The notes: generated by a model not told the origin, from the sequence alone. 64,000 nucleotides of DNA from Excoecaria cochinchinensis (GCA_947683425.1 CANTUQ010000055.1:7318501-7382500); one strand, 5' to 3'. Shown: positions 1-12,490, counted from the stretch's first letter. Numbers and translations: made by a program.

Positions 1-688
1 AGGTAATTTAAGGAGATTATTAATACGGGGCTTTGATTGTCAATTTGTTGAGGGAATCATCAAGAAGAAGAAAAGGGGAAAGAGAAAGATTCGATTTGAA
101 ACAAGTTGGAAAGAGGGAGATTTGCTCAAAAATCAGGTTTGGAAATTTTAGGGTTTTTTTATTTATATATTTGATGTTTTTAAATTGATTTATAATATGT
201 GATAAGTATGGATATGATGTAAAAATATTGGATTGAAGCTAAATAGGCCGGATTTGAGTGTTTATGCATGTTGGTAGTGTTTTGATGAATTCTAGAGTGG
301 TTTCAATAAAACTAGTTTTAGTATTATGATCATAATTTGAGCTATAGACATTTAATTCATGTAGTTTTAGTTAGAAAATGACCTTACAAAATAGATCTAC
401 AATTGCTACGAAGAACTCGTGAATGGATTTCGCATGTAAGTTCCTTGAATTTAGCTTTGAATTTGTAAAACTGATTCTGCTAACCCATTGGGAGCAATTG
501 GTGTTCTTAATTGTATTTCTCCCAATTCTGATATCCAAATAAGGTGATTTTTCATCCATTAGAAACTTAAGACATAGCGAAAATAATTTTCAAAAGAAAG
601 TTTTGCCTCAAAATTCGTCTAGCTAAGTGAGAATCCCTAGGCAAAATTTGACCCAGAATCTGCCTTATGCAGAGTGGGGCAGAATGGG

Positions 689-790
689 TTTACACGGCGA
701 TAAGGAATTCCTCACCGCCGTGTAAAAGCATTATGTCCCTTTAATACCCATTTTTGTCGCCCTACATAGCGGGCAAGAATGTCTGCCCGC
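689..790 (+). repeat. Two consecutive CG-rich inverted repeats in LTR 1
   Basis: The first has arms TTTACACGGCG (689-699) and CGCCGTGTAAA (716-726). The second has arms GCGGGCA (769-775) and TGCCCGC (784-790). The 3' LTR copy keeps eroded versions at 9170-9265. Position and composition parallel the TGTCGCGA palindromes of LTRs C-F, but the sequence differs. Confidence 0.8.
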
Positions 791-1310
791 CGTGTGACCA
801 CAATTTATAGCCTATGTTGTGCATTTTTCTTCCCAAATTGAACACAAACTTTACCGAAAGTTCCCGAGACTTGTCCGACACATGTCTAGCATTAAATTAT
901 GAATATATATGTAAATGTTCAATGAAAATAAAAGTGAATTTCCATGTCAACATGATTATTGAATTAAGGAAATCCATGTTTAATGTTATAAAATGAATAT
1001 GCATAGGAAATCATATGAATATACAACTATGTGTAAGGTTCAATTATGGAAAATTATTATAAATGTGGATTAATCGGGAGAAGAAAGCTTATAAAATCTT
1101 AAAGGAACACACATGTATTAATATGCATGAAAAGCCATGAATGTAAAATTAGTATAAGACTACAAATGAACCTAAGGGCATGTAATAAATATTTGTGATA
1201 AGAGAAAGAACGATAATTGGAGGTGTTTATGAATATAGACTTGTCAATAAAATGTGACTCTTAAATATTATTAAGTGAATTATTCTAGTTTTGGAATATG
1301 TGAAAGAAAC

Positions 1311-1314
1311 GTGT

Positions 1315-1368
<54 letters not shown>
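1311..1368 (+). repeat. (GT)n microsatellite
   Basis: Nearly pure GT dinucleotide run with one TT interruption near 1321. It lies in a part of LTR 1 that is deleted from the 3' LTR copy. The His/Thr-rich ORF on the opposite strand is an artefact of this repeat. Confidence 0.95.
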
Positions 1369-1371
<3 letters not shown>

Positions 1372-1704
1372 CACAATTGCAAATGAATACTCCTATTTAT
1401 TATTATGTTACAGTTTTTGAATGTTGTTAATGTACTCTGAAATACATAGTACATATATATATGTACGTAAATATATTCACATTGTCCATAACAATAACTT
1501 AGTTATTATCAATATGTCTTGAAAATATTTATTTTTGAAATATTGCCTCTGAATGTTTGAAAGTGTATTGTTCCAACTCTGGAATGTATGTTTTAACTTG
1601 TAATCTGAATATTTGAAATGCGAATACTTGCACATGAATATGATATAATTTAACTTAACTCTGACCTGTTAGAGAGCCTGTTAGTCCGTCTAGGTTGTGG
1701 ATAA

Positions 1705-1718
1705 ATAGGCATGCCTAT
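1705..1718 (+). other. GCATGC-centred palindrome of LTR 1
   Basis: ATAGGCATGCCTAT is a perfect 14-bp palindrome. Sequence variants that keep self-complementarity sit at the same place in D (52057-52070) and F (58965-58978). Confidence 0.75.
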
Positions 1719-2432
1719 AGGGGGCTTGAGAAGTTGCCACTTATTTTTTTCCCTTCGGCGATTATTTGACTATTTATATACAACACATTCCTTTGGGAAC
1801 AGCTTGTTATGATATCTTCCCTTTGGGATGCTTGTTTCTTCCCTTCGGGGATGCTTTATTTATTACTCGTTATCCACACCCTTAGGAAGGTAGGCGATAC
1901 TTATCGGTATAAGTGATTTGTATATGAATTGTGGTTATATGACTTTGATATCTGATCTAAAAATGGTTAAAATATGTAAATAATGCTATATTTAATATTA
2001 TCTTATGATTATTGTCACTTGTCATATAATAAAGTATATGTGTATGAAGTCTGGTAGCTTATCCATTATACAATATGCTAAATTTGCAATGATATAACCT
2101 TTTAAAAAACATGACAATCTAAAATATGAGAAGTACGTTGAGCTAAGTGTATTATGACATGATTTCTATCTTTTTGAAGAGATGTAAATGAGTAAATTAT
2201 ATAGGATGCTCATTATATGTATGATAATGGAATGAACTGGGGTTATTTCATCTGTACTCATATAACTGTATCAAATTTAACATTGTTTACTAAAAATATG
2301 TATTTATTCTTCTGCATAAGCATAAATATAAGTAATTTGAAAATGGTATCTGTATTTCTTGGTTTGTTTATGTCATATGTATGTTTTGAATTGATGATTC
2401 CTTTGAGGAGTTATCCGTTATTATTTTTGAAT

Positions 2433-2480
2433 CCCACTGAGCTTTATGCTTCACATGGATTTCTCTTTTAATCCTTATAG
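2433..2480 (+). promoter_or_regulatory. Terminal LTR hairpin and 3' splice-like AG, LTR 1 5' copy
   Basis: CCCACTGAGC, a TTTAT loop and a partly decayed GCTTCA arm are followed by a T-rich stretch ending in TATAG|GT at 2479-2480. It is the same motif as at 44219, 45749, 57052 and 59367. Function is not known; a structured RNA or splice-acceptor context is inferred. Confidence 0.6.
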
Positions 2481-2852
2481 GTTCTAGTGCTAGCTCAGTA
2501 CTTAAGGACATTCCGCAGGGTCAAAAGAAACATAAGTATAGGGGTTGAAGGAAGTTTAACTGATGTAGATTTATCCTTTGATTTATAAGTTTTGCAGTAT
2601 TATAAGTTTCCTTTGTATAAGTAGTTTGCATGTAATTTTGATATCATATGTATAGTTAATAATTAGCGGTTTGTAAATATTCAATTAATAGGCTTAATTT
2701 TCTCTAGTTAGTTTGCATGTTTTAACTTTTCATGAATGTTTTAATTTTGTTAAGATTTATTGATGAAGGATCTGTCAGTTTAAGATTGGCTAGTTTTTTC
2801 TTGTGTAGCACTCTATTATCCTCACAGGGGGTAGTAAGGGTGTTACATGTAG

Positions 2853-2864
2853 TGGTATCAGAGC
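2853..2864 (+). promoter_or_regulatory. Primer binding site, element 1
   Basis: TGGTATCAGAGC lies 5 nt after the LTR end. This is the standard site complementary to the 3' end of plant initiator-Met tRNA and fixes the orientation as +. Confidence 0.92.
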
Positions 2865-4225
2865 ATAGGTTTAGCCAGTTCTAGATGATTAGAGTTTAGA
2901 AACAAGTTTGTATAGTACTTGTGTTGACCAATGCGGATGTCCTTGCTCATTGTATAGACAATATGATAGCAATAAAGAATGTTTATGATGTTGCAAAAGT
3001 AACAGTTGAAAGTGTTACTTCGGTAGAATGTGGTCTGTCTATTTTAAATCTTTTTGTGTTTATAAGGTATAAGATGTATGTATGGATTATGTTAAATGAA
3101 GAATCTCTCATATAACAGCTTGAGTTCCGAATAGACTTATTACGTACTTTGATGGAAATTATGGAGTAAAGGTTTAAATAGCTCCGGATTTAAGGTAATT
3201 GAAAGTAAGAAAGAAGTTTTGTGAAACGTCGTGTACATATCAGTGATTTTAATGATAAGAGTAATTATTTGAACATATCATAGTTTGGAATTGGGTAATG
3301 TACGGAGGCCTCAGATAAAAAGAAGTTGACAAGGTGTACATTAAGTGCATTTTAATTAAAGTGGTAGTGATATGGAACAAATGGTATGAACTGGGATTTA
3401 TAAGAGGAAAGTAAAGGAATTCATATTGTGAACATAGAATGAGTATATGAATATGCATACAAAATTTATTGGGATAATCCTTCTCTATTAATAAGTTAAG
3501 ATGCATGGAAATATTTAGTATTTTACCAGTTTCTTTAATATTAATATATAGATACTGGTTAATTTTGATTACTAGAGGAATTGTTTGATTAAGTGGTGAT
3601 AATAGATTGGACAAACTATGGAACCTTGGTGTCTAGCCTTTAGGTTAGAGGATAATAGTGAATGTAGTGTATAGAATGTGATAAGATTCTAATATGATTT
3701 GAGGAAAATAGAATTTCTATCTAACTTGTCCGAACTACTTTGTCATAGACTTGAATTCGATTTTGAATAAAAATTGTATTATGGACTTTGTAGCGATTCA
3801 AATTAATGAAGATAGCTTCAAGGGATAAAGAAATATGTGTTCATAAGTTTGAGAAATGATTTGAAGATAATTTATTTATGAATCGAGTATATAGAAACTG
3901 TTCAGTTTTGATGTATGATGGAAAGTTTGATACCGATCTGATAGAAATTACATTTGATTTGATTAAATTGTTCATTTATAAATTTGAATTTGACTTTGGA
4001 ATAAATGTTAGTATTATGGATTTTTGAAGGGATATCTGATTAATAAATTAAGTGGGCAAAGTAAGTTTTTATTTTGAAGGGTAAGTGAGTATTAGTAGTA
4101 AAAGTGTTTTATGACACTATGAGATTTAGAAGGTAACTTAGAGGTCTGAATGAGCATTGAAAGATCAATATTGATCAGTATATGCAATATTTTGTTATAG
4201 ATATAAATTTCGAGGACGAAATTCT

Positions 4226-4241
4226 TTAAGGGAGAGAGAAA
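4226..4241 (+). promoter_or_regulatory. Polypurine tract, element 1
   Basis: A purine run (AAGGGAGAGAGAAA) directly precedes the LTR start TGTAATGCCCC at 4242. It would prime plus-strand synthesis and confirms the 3' LTR boundary. Confidence 0.85.
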
Positions 4242-5327
4242 TGTAATGCCCCAAAATCTACCCTAGTAGTAATTTGTATAATTAGGGTAATTAGAGAAGC
4301 ATGATTATAGATTCATTGCGACAAAAAGAGCATAATTGGAAGTTAATTTGATTAAAGTGGTAAATTAGTGAAGTAATAAAACATGATTCACATGTATACT
4401 TTGAATTGGGGGCCTAATTGAATAGGAAAGATAAGATGTATATTGATTGAGGATTAAAATAAATTAAGGGATTTAAGTGAGATTATCCTACTTATATATA
4501 TGAGCATGCTAAATATGTGCGTGACACTTAGCAATCAAAAAGAAATTTGTAGAGAAGTTGTTATCGGTAGAAAGAACTCAAGAAGTATGAAATTTCTGTT
4601 TTCCTTCCTTCTCTTTCTCACGGATTTTGGTTGAAGAAATTAATAGGAAATTAAGCATGTTAAGCTGAATATTTGATTACAGAATCATATTGGTACGCTT
4701 TCTCTTCTCCTCGTCTTTTTATCTCTTAATGGGTTAAAAATTTGCAAAGATAATTTGAGGAGATTGTTAATATGGGGCTTTGATTGTGAATTTGTTGAGG
4801 GAATCATTAAGAAGAAGAAAAGGGGAAAGAGAAAGATTCGATTTGAAACAAGTTGGATTGAGGGATATTTGCTCAAAAATTATGCTTAGGAATTTTAGGG
4901 TCTATGTATATATTTGATGTTTGTGAATTGATTTATAATATGTGATAAGTATGGATATGATGTAAAAATATTGGAATGAAGATAAATAGGCCGGATTTGA
5001 GTGTTTATGCATGTTGGTAGTGTTTTGATGAATTCTGGATTGGATTCAATAGAACCAGTTTTGGTATTTTGATCATAATTTGAGCTATAGATCTTTAATT
5101 GATGTAATTATAGTTGGAAAATGACCTTAAAAAAGATCTACAATTGTTGTGAAGAACTCGTCAATTTATTTGGCCTGTAAATAGCTTGAATTTAGCTTTG
5201 AATTTGTAAAAATAATTCTACCGAGCCATTGGGAGCAGTTGGTTTTCTTAATAGCATATCTTCCAATTATGATATCCAAATTAGTTAATTTTTAATCCAT
5301 TAGAAACTTAATACATAGGGAAACAAA
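4242..5327 (+). mobile_element. Element 1, 3' LTR, segment 1
   Basis: Starts TGTAATGCCCC after the polypurine tract. A possible TATA box TATATATA lies at 4493-4500, followed by a CT-rich leader near 4595-4620. From 4742 it aligns with base 1 of the window. It is interrupted at 5328 by LTR B and resumes at 9164 (to 10067), 21970 (to 22030) and 34238 (to 34633). Confidence 0.85.
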
Positions 5328-5929
5328 TGTCTAGAATCACAAACACAAACATGCATATACAATAAAATAACAATTACGCTAACACACCATTCATATACTT
5401 ATCCTGTACAATCTCGTGTTCATCCATCGCAGTCGTATACATGCCATGCCTTATATCTTTGTCCTTTCTGTCCCATAAATTCTTTTGATCATCAGCAACA
5501 TCGACCACTACCACATCTTTTCCTTCTATAACCTGCACGCAGTAATCGCACTATGCGCTGAGCAATGAAATGACCAATAGTGGATACATATCATAAATTT
5601 TCCATACTATTACTACATGCATGCACACACAATCATATATCTTTATTTCTATTAACATAAATATCATTAATTTCTCTATTGTCAATTAATTATACAATTA
5701 CATTCAAATTACTTATCAATTATCTTTTTATATCCCTTATTTTACATCTCTATTAACAAATTTACATTTTAGTTGCTAGAATATCACCAATTTACAGTTT
5801 TCCCCTTTACTTTTCACTTATTTACAACAATGCCATTAGTTAACTTATTATTATCCTTATTTCATTATCTAACATGCAATAATATTCTTAATATCAATTA
5901 AGTCACTCGTTCAAGGACCTATACATATA

Positions 5930-6620
5930 TAGTACACATAAAATTATATATTTGCACTTAGGTCCCTTAACTATGGTATAATTACAATTAGGTCCTCATA
6001 TTATATCATATTTACATCTAGGCCCTTTAACTATGCTTATCTTTTCCAATAATTCCATCTACATCCCTACTTTTTCAATAATTCCATATATGTCCCTTCT
6101 TTACCACTTTTATACTAAATTACCATTTTATCCCTATATTTTGTCTAAATTACAAAATTACCCTTATGTTTACACTTTTTACCGAACTTACGCCCCTTTT
6201 TACCTACTAAGTGCAAATTTACCTTTTTGCCCTTAACTTTCTCATATTTACCATTTAGTCCCTAAACATGGCAAAATTATAATTTAATCCTTAAGCTTTA
6301 CAAAAATTGCAAAAATGCCATTAGTTCATTCTTTTTACCTTTTTTACCATTATTTAACATGCAAATTACCGTTATGCCCTCATACTACCAATTTCATGCC
6401 AAATTACATTTTATCCCTAAAAAGTGGCCAACTTTCATATTTAACCAATTAATTACATTTTTTCCCTCATTCACCTTTATTAACCTATTTATGGTCAAAA
6501 TTACCATTATGTCCTCAAAACTTTTTATTTATTCCAATTAAGTCCATTTTTTATGGAAGTATCATTTTACTCACAACTTAAACATTTAAGCTCATTTTTA
6601 CCAAATTACCCCCTATACAA
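5930..6620 (-). repeat. Degenerate short tandem repeat in LTR B
   Basis: Many imperfect units of roughly 40 bp follow the pattern 'ACCATTT(A/T)TCCCT...GCAAAATTAC'. They read as pyrimidine-rich on + and as GGGCATAATGGTAATTTTG-like on -. A related series runs at 54680-54920 in LTR A. The ORFs in it look spurious. Confidence 0.65.
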
Positions 6621-8197
6621 AATTGGCAGACATCTATGGTCAGGATAAATGAGACGTGAACCCGATAGGTTCAATACAGAATAGAGGGACCCTGTGGGAC
6701 CATCCCTATAGGTTTAATACAGAATAGAGGGATCCCGTGAGACCACCCTTATGATACAGACAATAGAAATACAGATAATAATTGTATTAAGACAGGACAA
6801 TATACATAATAGGACTATTCATTGGCCTATAATAAGTGAGATGCCATGCTCACACCCACGGTCTTATGTCCCTATGGCTAGCCATCATATCCTGAACTAG
6901 ACTTAACTACCAGATTACTATATAGGGCACCAAAATTCCACTTTCCACATTTTTATGTTACCAGTCATACTTTTCATGGAATTTCATCATTCTATTCCAT
7001 TCTTTTCCATACAATTCGATCATTATACATTTAATTTTCATCAATGTGTCATCTTATGCCATAAAACTCATGAAATCATCATGGATACACATATACTTAC
7101 CATTCGGCCATGATGTCAATTTTTCACCATTAATTCTTTTCAACATTTTAAACATTTATTTAGGTGATTTACATGTCAAATATCATAGCCATGCCAGTAT
7201 TTCACATCAAAACGTGTCAAAATCATATCTTTACATACATTGATCAATTCGGCCAACATATTCATCATTCATCATAAATTCTTTTCATCACCTTTATCAT
7301 TCATTTAGGTAAATTACATGTCAATTAACTTATTTATATCATTAATTTGCATTAAAACATATCACAATCGTATTTTTACTCACTTATTCAATTCGGCCAA
7401 AGCACACATCATCCATCATCTGAATTTTTGTTTCTCTAATTCATTCCATTAGCTAGATTACATATTAATTTATCTAGTTACATCATTAAATCACATTAAA
7501 TCACATAAAAATCTCATTTTTACCTATATATACCATTCGGCCTACATGTTGTCCATGGTATATGTTTTATTTCTTTCCATTTTAATCATTCAAAATCTCA
7601 TTTTTAACCTTCTTAAATATGACTATATGGTTTGATTCAATTAAACATCCATATTTCACATACTTTATGTTTAAACATAACTAAAAATCATACTTTTAAC
7701 ATGGAAAAAGGAGGATATTGTATCCGTTAACCTTATGTTCATGCTCTCCACACTTAGATCTTCCTTTCAAAGCCATAACTCCTCAAAACACCATCACTTT
7801 CCTTATGCTCCAATAGTGGCCGAATATAAATACCAAAGAAAACACCATAAATTTACTTCCTTTATGCCAAATAATTACATAAACATACACTAGACATCCT
7901 AAAATACCCTTTTGAACCTTTGAACCAATTTAAAAATATCAACTTTACATACTTCAATTTGACACATAAACTTTTCCACTTATTCTTTCCCACTTATTCC
8001 ACTTCAAATGAACTCCAATCAACATCACTAGATTCTAGAGAGGTTGAACTTTATTTAGGAGGCTTGGATTTGGGGAGAGATGAAGAGATAATTGAAGAAA
8101 ATGAAGGAAGAATCAAGATGAGCAATTCGGCCTAAGGGAGAGAGGGAGGAGGCTGCTGGATTTCTAGGGTTTTCTCTAGAGAAATCTGGTGTTTAAG

Positions 8198-8207
8198 CCT
8201 TTATATA
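8198..8207 (-). promoter_or_regulatory. TATA box of LTR B
   Basis: TATATAAAGG on the - strand, followed downstream by a CT-rich leader near 8130-8165, as expected for a plant LTR promoter. Confidence 0.6.
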
Positions 8208-9163
8208 GCCTCATCTAATGGGCCATGGCCAATTTAGGCCAACCCAAAAGCCCATTTAGGTTAATAAGCCCATTTTCAACCCAAAATTATTTTTATTACT
8301 TCCCAATCTCAATTTCCCCCAAAATAAATTTCATAATTCTTAAAATATATAATTTTGTCTCCACATATAATTTCAGCTCAATCGGAGACCGTTTTCCGAT
8401 TCGATAATTTCTTACTAGTCCGATAACTTAATTTTCTGTCAACCGTAAAATTTATTTTTCATTACCATTTGATTCTCCATAATATTTCAAGCAAATCAAT
8501 GCTTTCAGATAATATTTCTGAGCTCCATAACTCCATTTAGAGTCCGGTCAAACTAAAGTCAACTGGTCCGACCGGTCCGGTTCACCGGTTAAATCGGTTT
8601 GGTTCACTTTTCATCATTGACTTTTTTTTACTCTTCATAACTCATTTAACCTTGATTTCATCTCAACCAGGGTCCTCATCCGATCCGATTCAATTGAATC
8701 GGTTCGGTCCACCAATTTTTCATTGTCACCGAAAACTTTATTTTTCACTACTAAAAATTCATAAATATTATTTAGAGTCTATATATGCCTTTAAAATAAT
8801 TTTTAAAGGTCATTTACTATTTTCAAAAATTTGGTCAAAGTTTGGTCAAATCTTTGGTTACTATTGAACCGAACGAGAGGCTTTTCTTTAGTTTGACTTT
8901 CGGGGACCTATTGACCTCATTTTTACTCCAAATTATACTTTCAGACTCGTTATAACCTATACTTTCTAATGGTCTAATAAAATATTTTTCGCTTCTAGGT
9001 TCTCGGGAAGTCACCCATCAGGGGCTTCCTTGACCTGAGCACATTTAACATTTCTCCTCTTTTGTCTTTTAGGCAATAGTCACTGATATTTTCACATGTA
9101 ATTCATACTATAAACTTTACAGAATCCAATGATTACTACTAAGCTAGCATTCAAGCCATTACA

Positions 9164-10067
9164 GGTAAGGAATTCTCCACCACTGTGTAAAAGCATTTTG
9201 TCCCTTTAATACCAATTTTTGTCACCCCACACGGCGGGCAAGAATGTTTACCCGTTGTGTGACCTCAATTTGCATTCTATATTGTGTATTTTTCTTTCCG
9301 AATTAAACCCAAACTTTACCGGAAGTTCCCGAGACTTATCCGACACTCGTCTAGCATTAAATTTTGAATATTCAATGAAAATACAAGTGAATTTCCATGT
9401 CAACTTGATTATTTAATTAAGGAAATGCATGTCTAATGCTATAAAATGAATATGCAAAGGAAATTTTATGAATATACAATTATGTGTAAGGTTCAATTAG
9501 TTGACTATTTATATACAACACATTCCTTCGGGAATAACTTGTTATAATATCTTCCCTTTAGGGATGCTTGTTTCTTCCCTCCGGGGATGCTTTATTTATT
9601 ACCCGTTATCCACACCTTTAGGAAGGCAGGTAGTAATTATCGGTATAAGTGATTTGTATATGACTTGTGGTTATGTGACTTTGATATCTGAGCTAGAAAT
9701 GGTTAAAATATGTAAATAATGATATACTTGATATTATCTTATGATTATTGTCTCTTATCATATAATAAAGTATATGTGTATGAAGTCTGATAGCTGATCT
9801 ATTATGCAATATGCTAAATATGCCAAGATATAACCTTTTAAAAAACATGACATTCTAAAATATGAGAAGTACGTTGAACTAAGTGTATGATGACATGATT
9901 GTTATCTATCTGAAGAGATGTAAATGAGTAAATTATATAGGATGCTCATTATATGTATGAAAATGGATCCGTACTCAAATAACTGTATCTAATTTAACAT
10001 TGTTTACTTAAAATACGTATTTATTCTTCTACATCAGCTTATATATATGTAATTTCAAAATGGTATC
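9164..10067 (+). mobile_element. Element 1, 3' LTR, segment 2
   Basis: Matches 5' LTR positions about 697-1046 and then about 1765-2350. The intervening roughly 718 bp, including the GT microsatellite and the 1705 palindrome, are missing at about 9500. It contains hairpins with UUCG (9522-9535) and UCCG (9577-9586) loops. It ends in GTATC (10063-10067), the TSD of element 2. Confidence 0.85.
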
Positions 10068-11279
10068 TGTGACGCGCGCCGAACCTGGGAAAGGTCCTCG
10101 TAGGTGAGACCTGCTTTTAGGGCTCGAGGGATTTGTTCGCGTCTTTTGATCTTGGGTGCCATGAGACAACATGGAGTCCCTACCCAACAGAACATTGGGG
10201 AGTTCATCTAGCCTCATGGTACCTTTAGGCACCTTTGAGGTATTTCGGAGTCGCCACCCAATTAACGAGAAATTGGGAAAGGTCATCTAACCTCTACGGT
10301 CTAAACCAGAGATGGTGTTCGGAACTTCACTCTTATTTATGTATTGGTTAATTATAAATGAGTTTTTAAATTCAAAAAATTCTATCTCTTCTCTCATGCG
10401 ATTAATGCATTTAATTTAAGAGCGTATCGCAAGCATCGAGAAAGCAATAAACGAAAACTATACAGAAAGCGATAAAATAAAGCAGTAAAGAAAAGCAATA
10501 AATACGCCAAGCACACAATTACAAGAAAAATTGGGATAGAATACAATCCCAAATGAACGAAAGCCAAATGAAATTAAAGTAAAGATCAGGATAGAATACA
10601 ATCCCAAAAGAAGACTAAATAAAATTGCCCCAAAAAATAATTAATAAAAGGGCCCACAAGATATATATGAACACAAACTTAAAAAATAAACAAACAAAGT
10701 CAAGCATATAAAAAATAACATATATAAATCGGGATATTTATTTGGGCTTGGAAAATTGGTTTCCTCACGCTCACTTAAAGAGGGATCGAAGAGTTATTTG
10801 GATTGTTGGATTAAAAACCGGGATGAGTGATCCCAATTTTGGAAAACTTAACTCTTCGTTTTATTCGTGACATTTTTCATTCCTTTGCTAAAATCGAAGA
10901 CATTGGTCCCAATTTTATTAATAAAATCCCAATTTGGTTATAAATTATTTTTGTGATTTTTTATCTGACATGTGCATGAATAAAACATTTTATTTACAAG
11001 CGAACACAAACACAAAAAAAAAGGGATAGGAAAGATCTCACCGAGAGAAGGTTCCCTACGCGTCGTGACCCCTCCGTGTGGTCACGGGAACGCTCACACA
11101 AGGCAAATCACATTAAAAACCCAAGTAAAAGATAACATTTAAAATGTTAGTAATAATTCTAAAATCAACCAAATAAATATAAACACAAGATAAATATAAG
11201 ACATGGTCAACAATACTAACATAGTAATAATAATAATGCATTAACGGCAATAATAATGATAATGATAATAATGATAACA

Positions 11280-11304
11280 AGATAACAACAACAACAACAA
11301 CAAC

Positions 11305-11350
<46 letters not shown>

Positions 11351-11362
11351 TTGATGATGGCA

Positions 11363-11414
<52 letters not shown>

Positions 11415-11450
11415 TATAATAATAATAGTAATAATAATAATAATAATAAT
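11280..11450 (+). repeat. (AAT)n / (AAC)n microsatellite
   Basis: Long imperfect trinucleotide run in the LTR. It yields poly-Tyr/Ile/Val reading frames on the - strand that are artefacts. Confidence 0.95.
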
Positions 11451-12069
11451 CCAATCAAGACCACAAAGAACATATCAACAGTGGCAAAACCATTAAAAAT
11501 GCTAGAAATAGATGATAAACGTGGTAATAATAACAAAAAAATAACAATATTAACAACAATAATGATAAACAAAATTGAATGAGAACGGATCCAAAAATGT
11601 TTACCCTCAAAATTTATAGATCGGAGAAATGGAGTCTTGATTCGTCCTCCTTGTCGAGTTTGTGGTAGTAAATGCAAAAAGCTTCAGAAAATCTAAGTTT
11701 TTAAACAAATAAAAATGAATTTGATGAGATGATCAAGCAAAGGAAATTAATTTTCCTTGCTCAAACCAAACCAAGAACGAATCGTTTTAGAGAGAAAGAA
11801 GAAAAAAATCAATCTTGAAAATGCCTAAGATTTTTTTTAAAAAAATGCCTCTCGTCTGCCTCTTTTCCTAGAGAGAAAACCCCCCCTTTTTTTTCCTTCA
11901 AAGCAGCCTCCTCTTTGAAATGAAGACCAAGCCTGCCTTTCAATTCCTCTGTCTTCCTAAAATGGAAAGAGACAAAACATCCTTTTAATCCCATTGTCCA
12001 AAAAACCATAAAAACATGAAACAAAACATTACTTCCTTCAGAAGTTTGACAATTTTTACAGGTGGAAAA

Positions 12070-12490
12070 CGATAGCACAAGGCAGGGGAAATGCGCGGGG
12101 AGGACCGCATGCGGGGCGCGCGAGCTGCGGCCTGCCTGCGGAGGGCCGCAGCTCACGTGCGTGGCATGCGGCCTGCCTGCGGAGGGCAGAAGCTTGCGCG
12201 CGGCATGCGGCCCCCTCGCGGGAAGCTGCATGTCGCGGATAAGGCATGCGTGCTGGGGGCCGCACGCTGGCGAGCGGCATATTGCCTCCCTATGGGAGGC
12301 CGCATGTCGTGCATGCCCCGCAAGCCGCATGCAGCGCGCACGGCATGCGGCCTGGGGACCGCATGCCGCGCATGTGGCATGCAGCCTGGAGGCGGCATGC
12401 CCCGCATGACGCATGCCGCGGTTGGCACGAGCGCGCGCCTTGCGCCCCACGACCTCACGTGCGACACCGCGCGGGCCCGCGCGTAGGTGC
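12070..12490 (+). repeat. GC-rich GCATGC-palindrome island in the element 2 LTR
   Basis: An abrupt CpG-rich island in AT-rich DNA, full of GCATGCGGCC, CTGCCTGCGG and GCATGCCGCG variants in roughly 25-35 bp degenerate repeats. The same island, shorter and eroded, occurs in the other LTR at 21410-21725. Overlapping ORFs exist on both strands because stop codons are rare in such GC-rich DNA. None resembles a known protein. Confidence 0.75.

Larger units (their letters stand above)
1..2847 (+). mobile_element. Element 1, 5' LTR (left end outside window)
   Basis: The first bases match 4742 onward inside the 3' LTR of the same element, so about 500 bp of this LTR lie upstream of the window and the full LTR is about 3.3 kb. 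It ends TGTTACA at 2847, directly before a primer site. Inside it are two CG-rich inverted repeats (689-790), a GT microsatellite, a 14-bp palindrome at 1705-1718, short hairpins with TTCG or TTTG loops (1750-1850) and the conserved hairpin near 2437. The short ORFs here look like chance. It is an old LTR of a family whose ends resemble Tekay/Del chromoviruses; the family name is inferred. Confidence 0.85.
2848..4241 (+). mobile_element. Element 1 internal region, coding-free (LARD-like)
   Basis: Only 1394 bp separate the two LTRs and no gag, protease, RT or integrase can be read on either strand. The sole protein relic is a short stretch just before the polypurine tract (4205-4225) that reads N-F-E-D-E-I-L, the usual C-terminal end of Tekay-type polyproteins; element D has it too. 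Large LTRs with a short non-coding interior fit the LARD class, whose members depend on proteins from other elements. The region is either a non-autonomous design or a deep internal deletion. Confidence 0.75.
5328..9163 (-). mobile_element. Solo LTR B
   Basis: A 3836-bp block interrupts LTR 1. On the - strand it begins TGTAATGGCTTG and ends GATTCTAGACA, the TG...CA ends of an LTR. Orientation is supported by a TATATAAAGG box (8198-8207, - strand) followed by a CT-rich leader, and by a stretch near 5540-5600 (- strand) resembling the GCTCAGC...GCAGGT end signature of other LTRs here. No primer site, coding region or second LTR is visible, so it is a solo LTR. No TSD is found, and about 100 bp of host LTR (equivalent to 590-693) are missing at the junction, which suggests a deletion or recombination at insertion. 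Confidence 0.7.

Noticed and set aside
1227..1454. His/Thr-rich 75-residue ORF
   Set aside because: Antisense translation of the GT microsatellite.
2853..2864. tRNA-Met gene
   Set aside because: Only the 12-nt 3' complement (primer site) is present; no cloverleaf.
11113..11454. Poly-Tyr / poly-Ile ORFs (also 20385-20883)
   Set aside because: Translation of AAT microsatellites.
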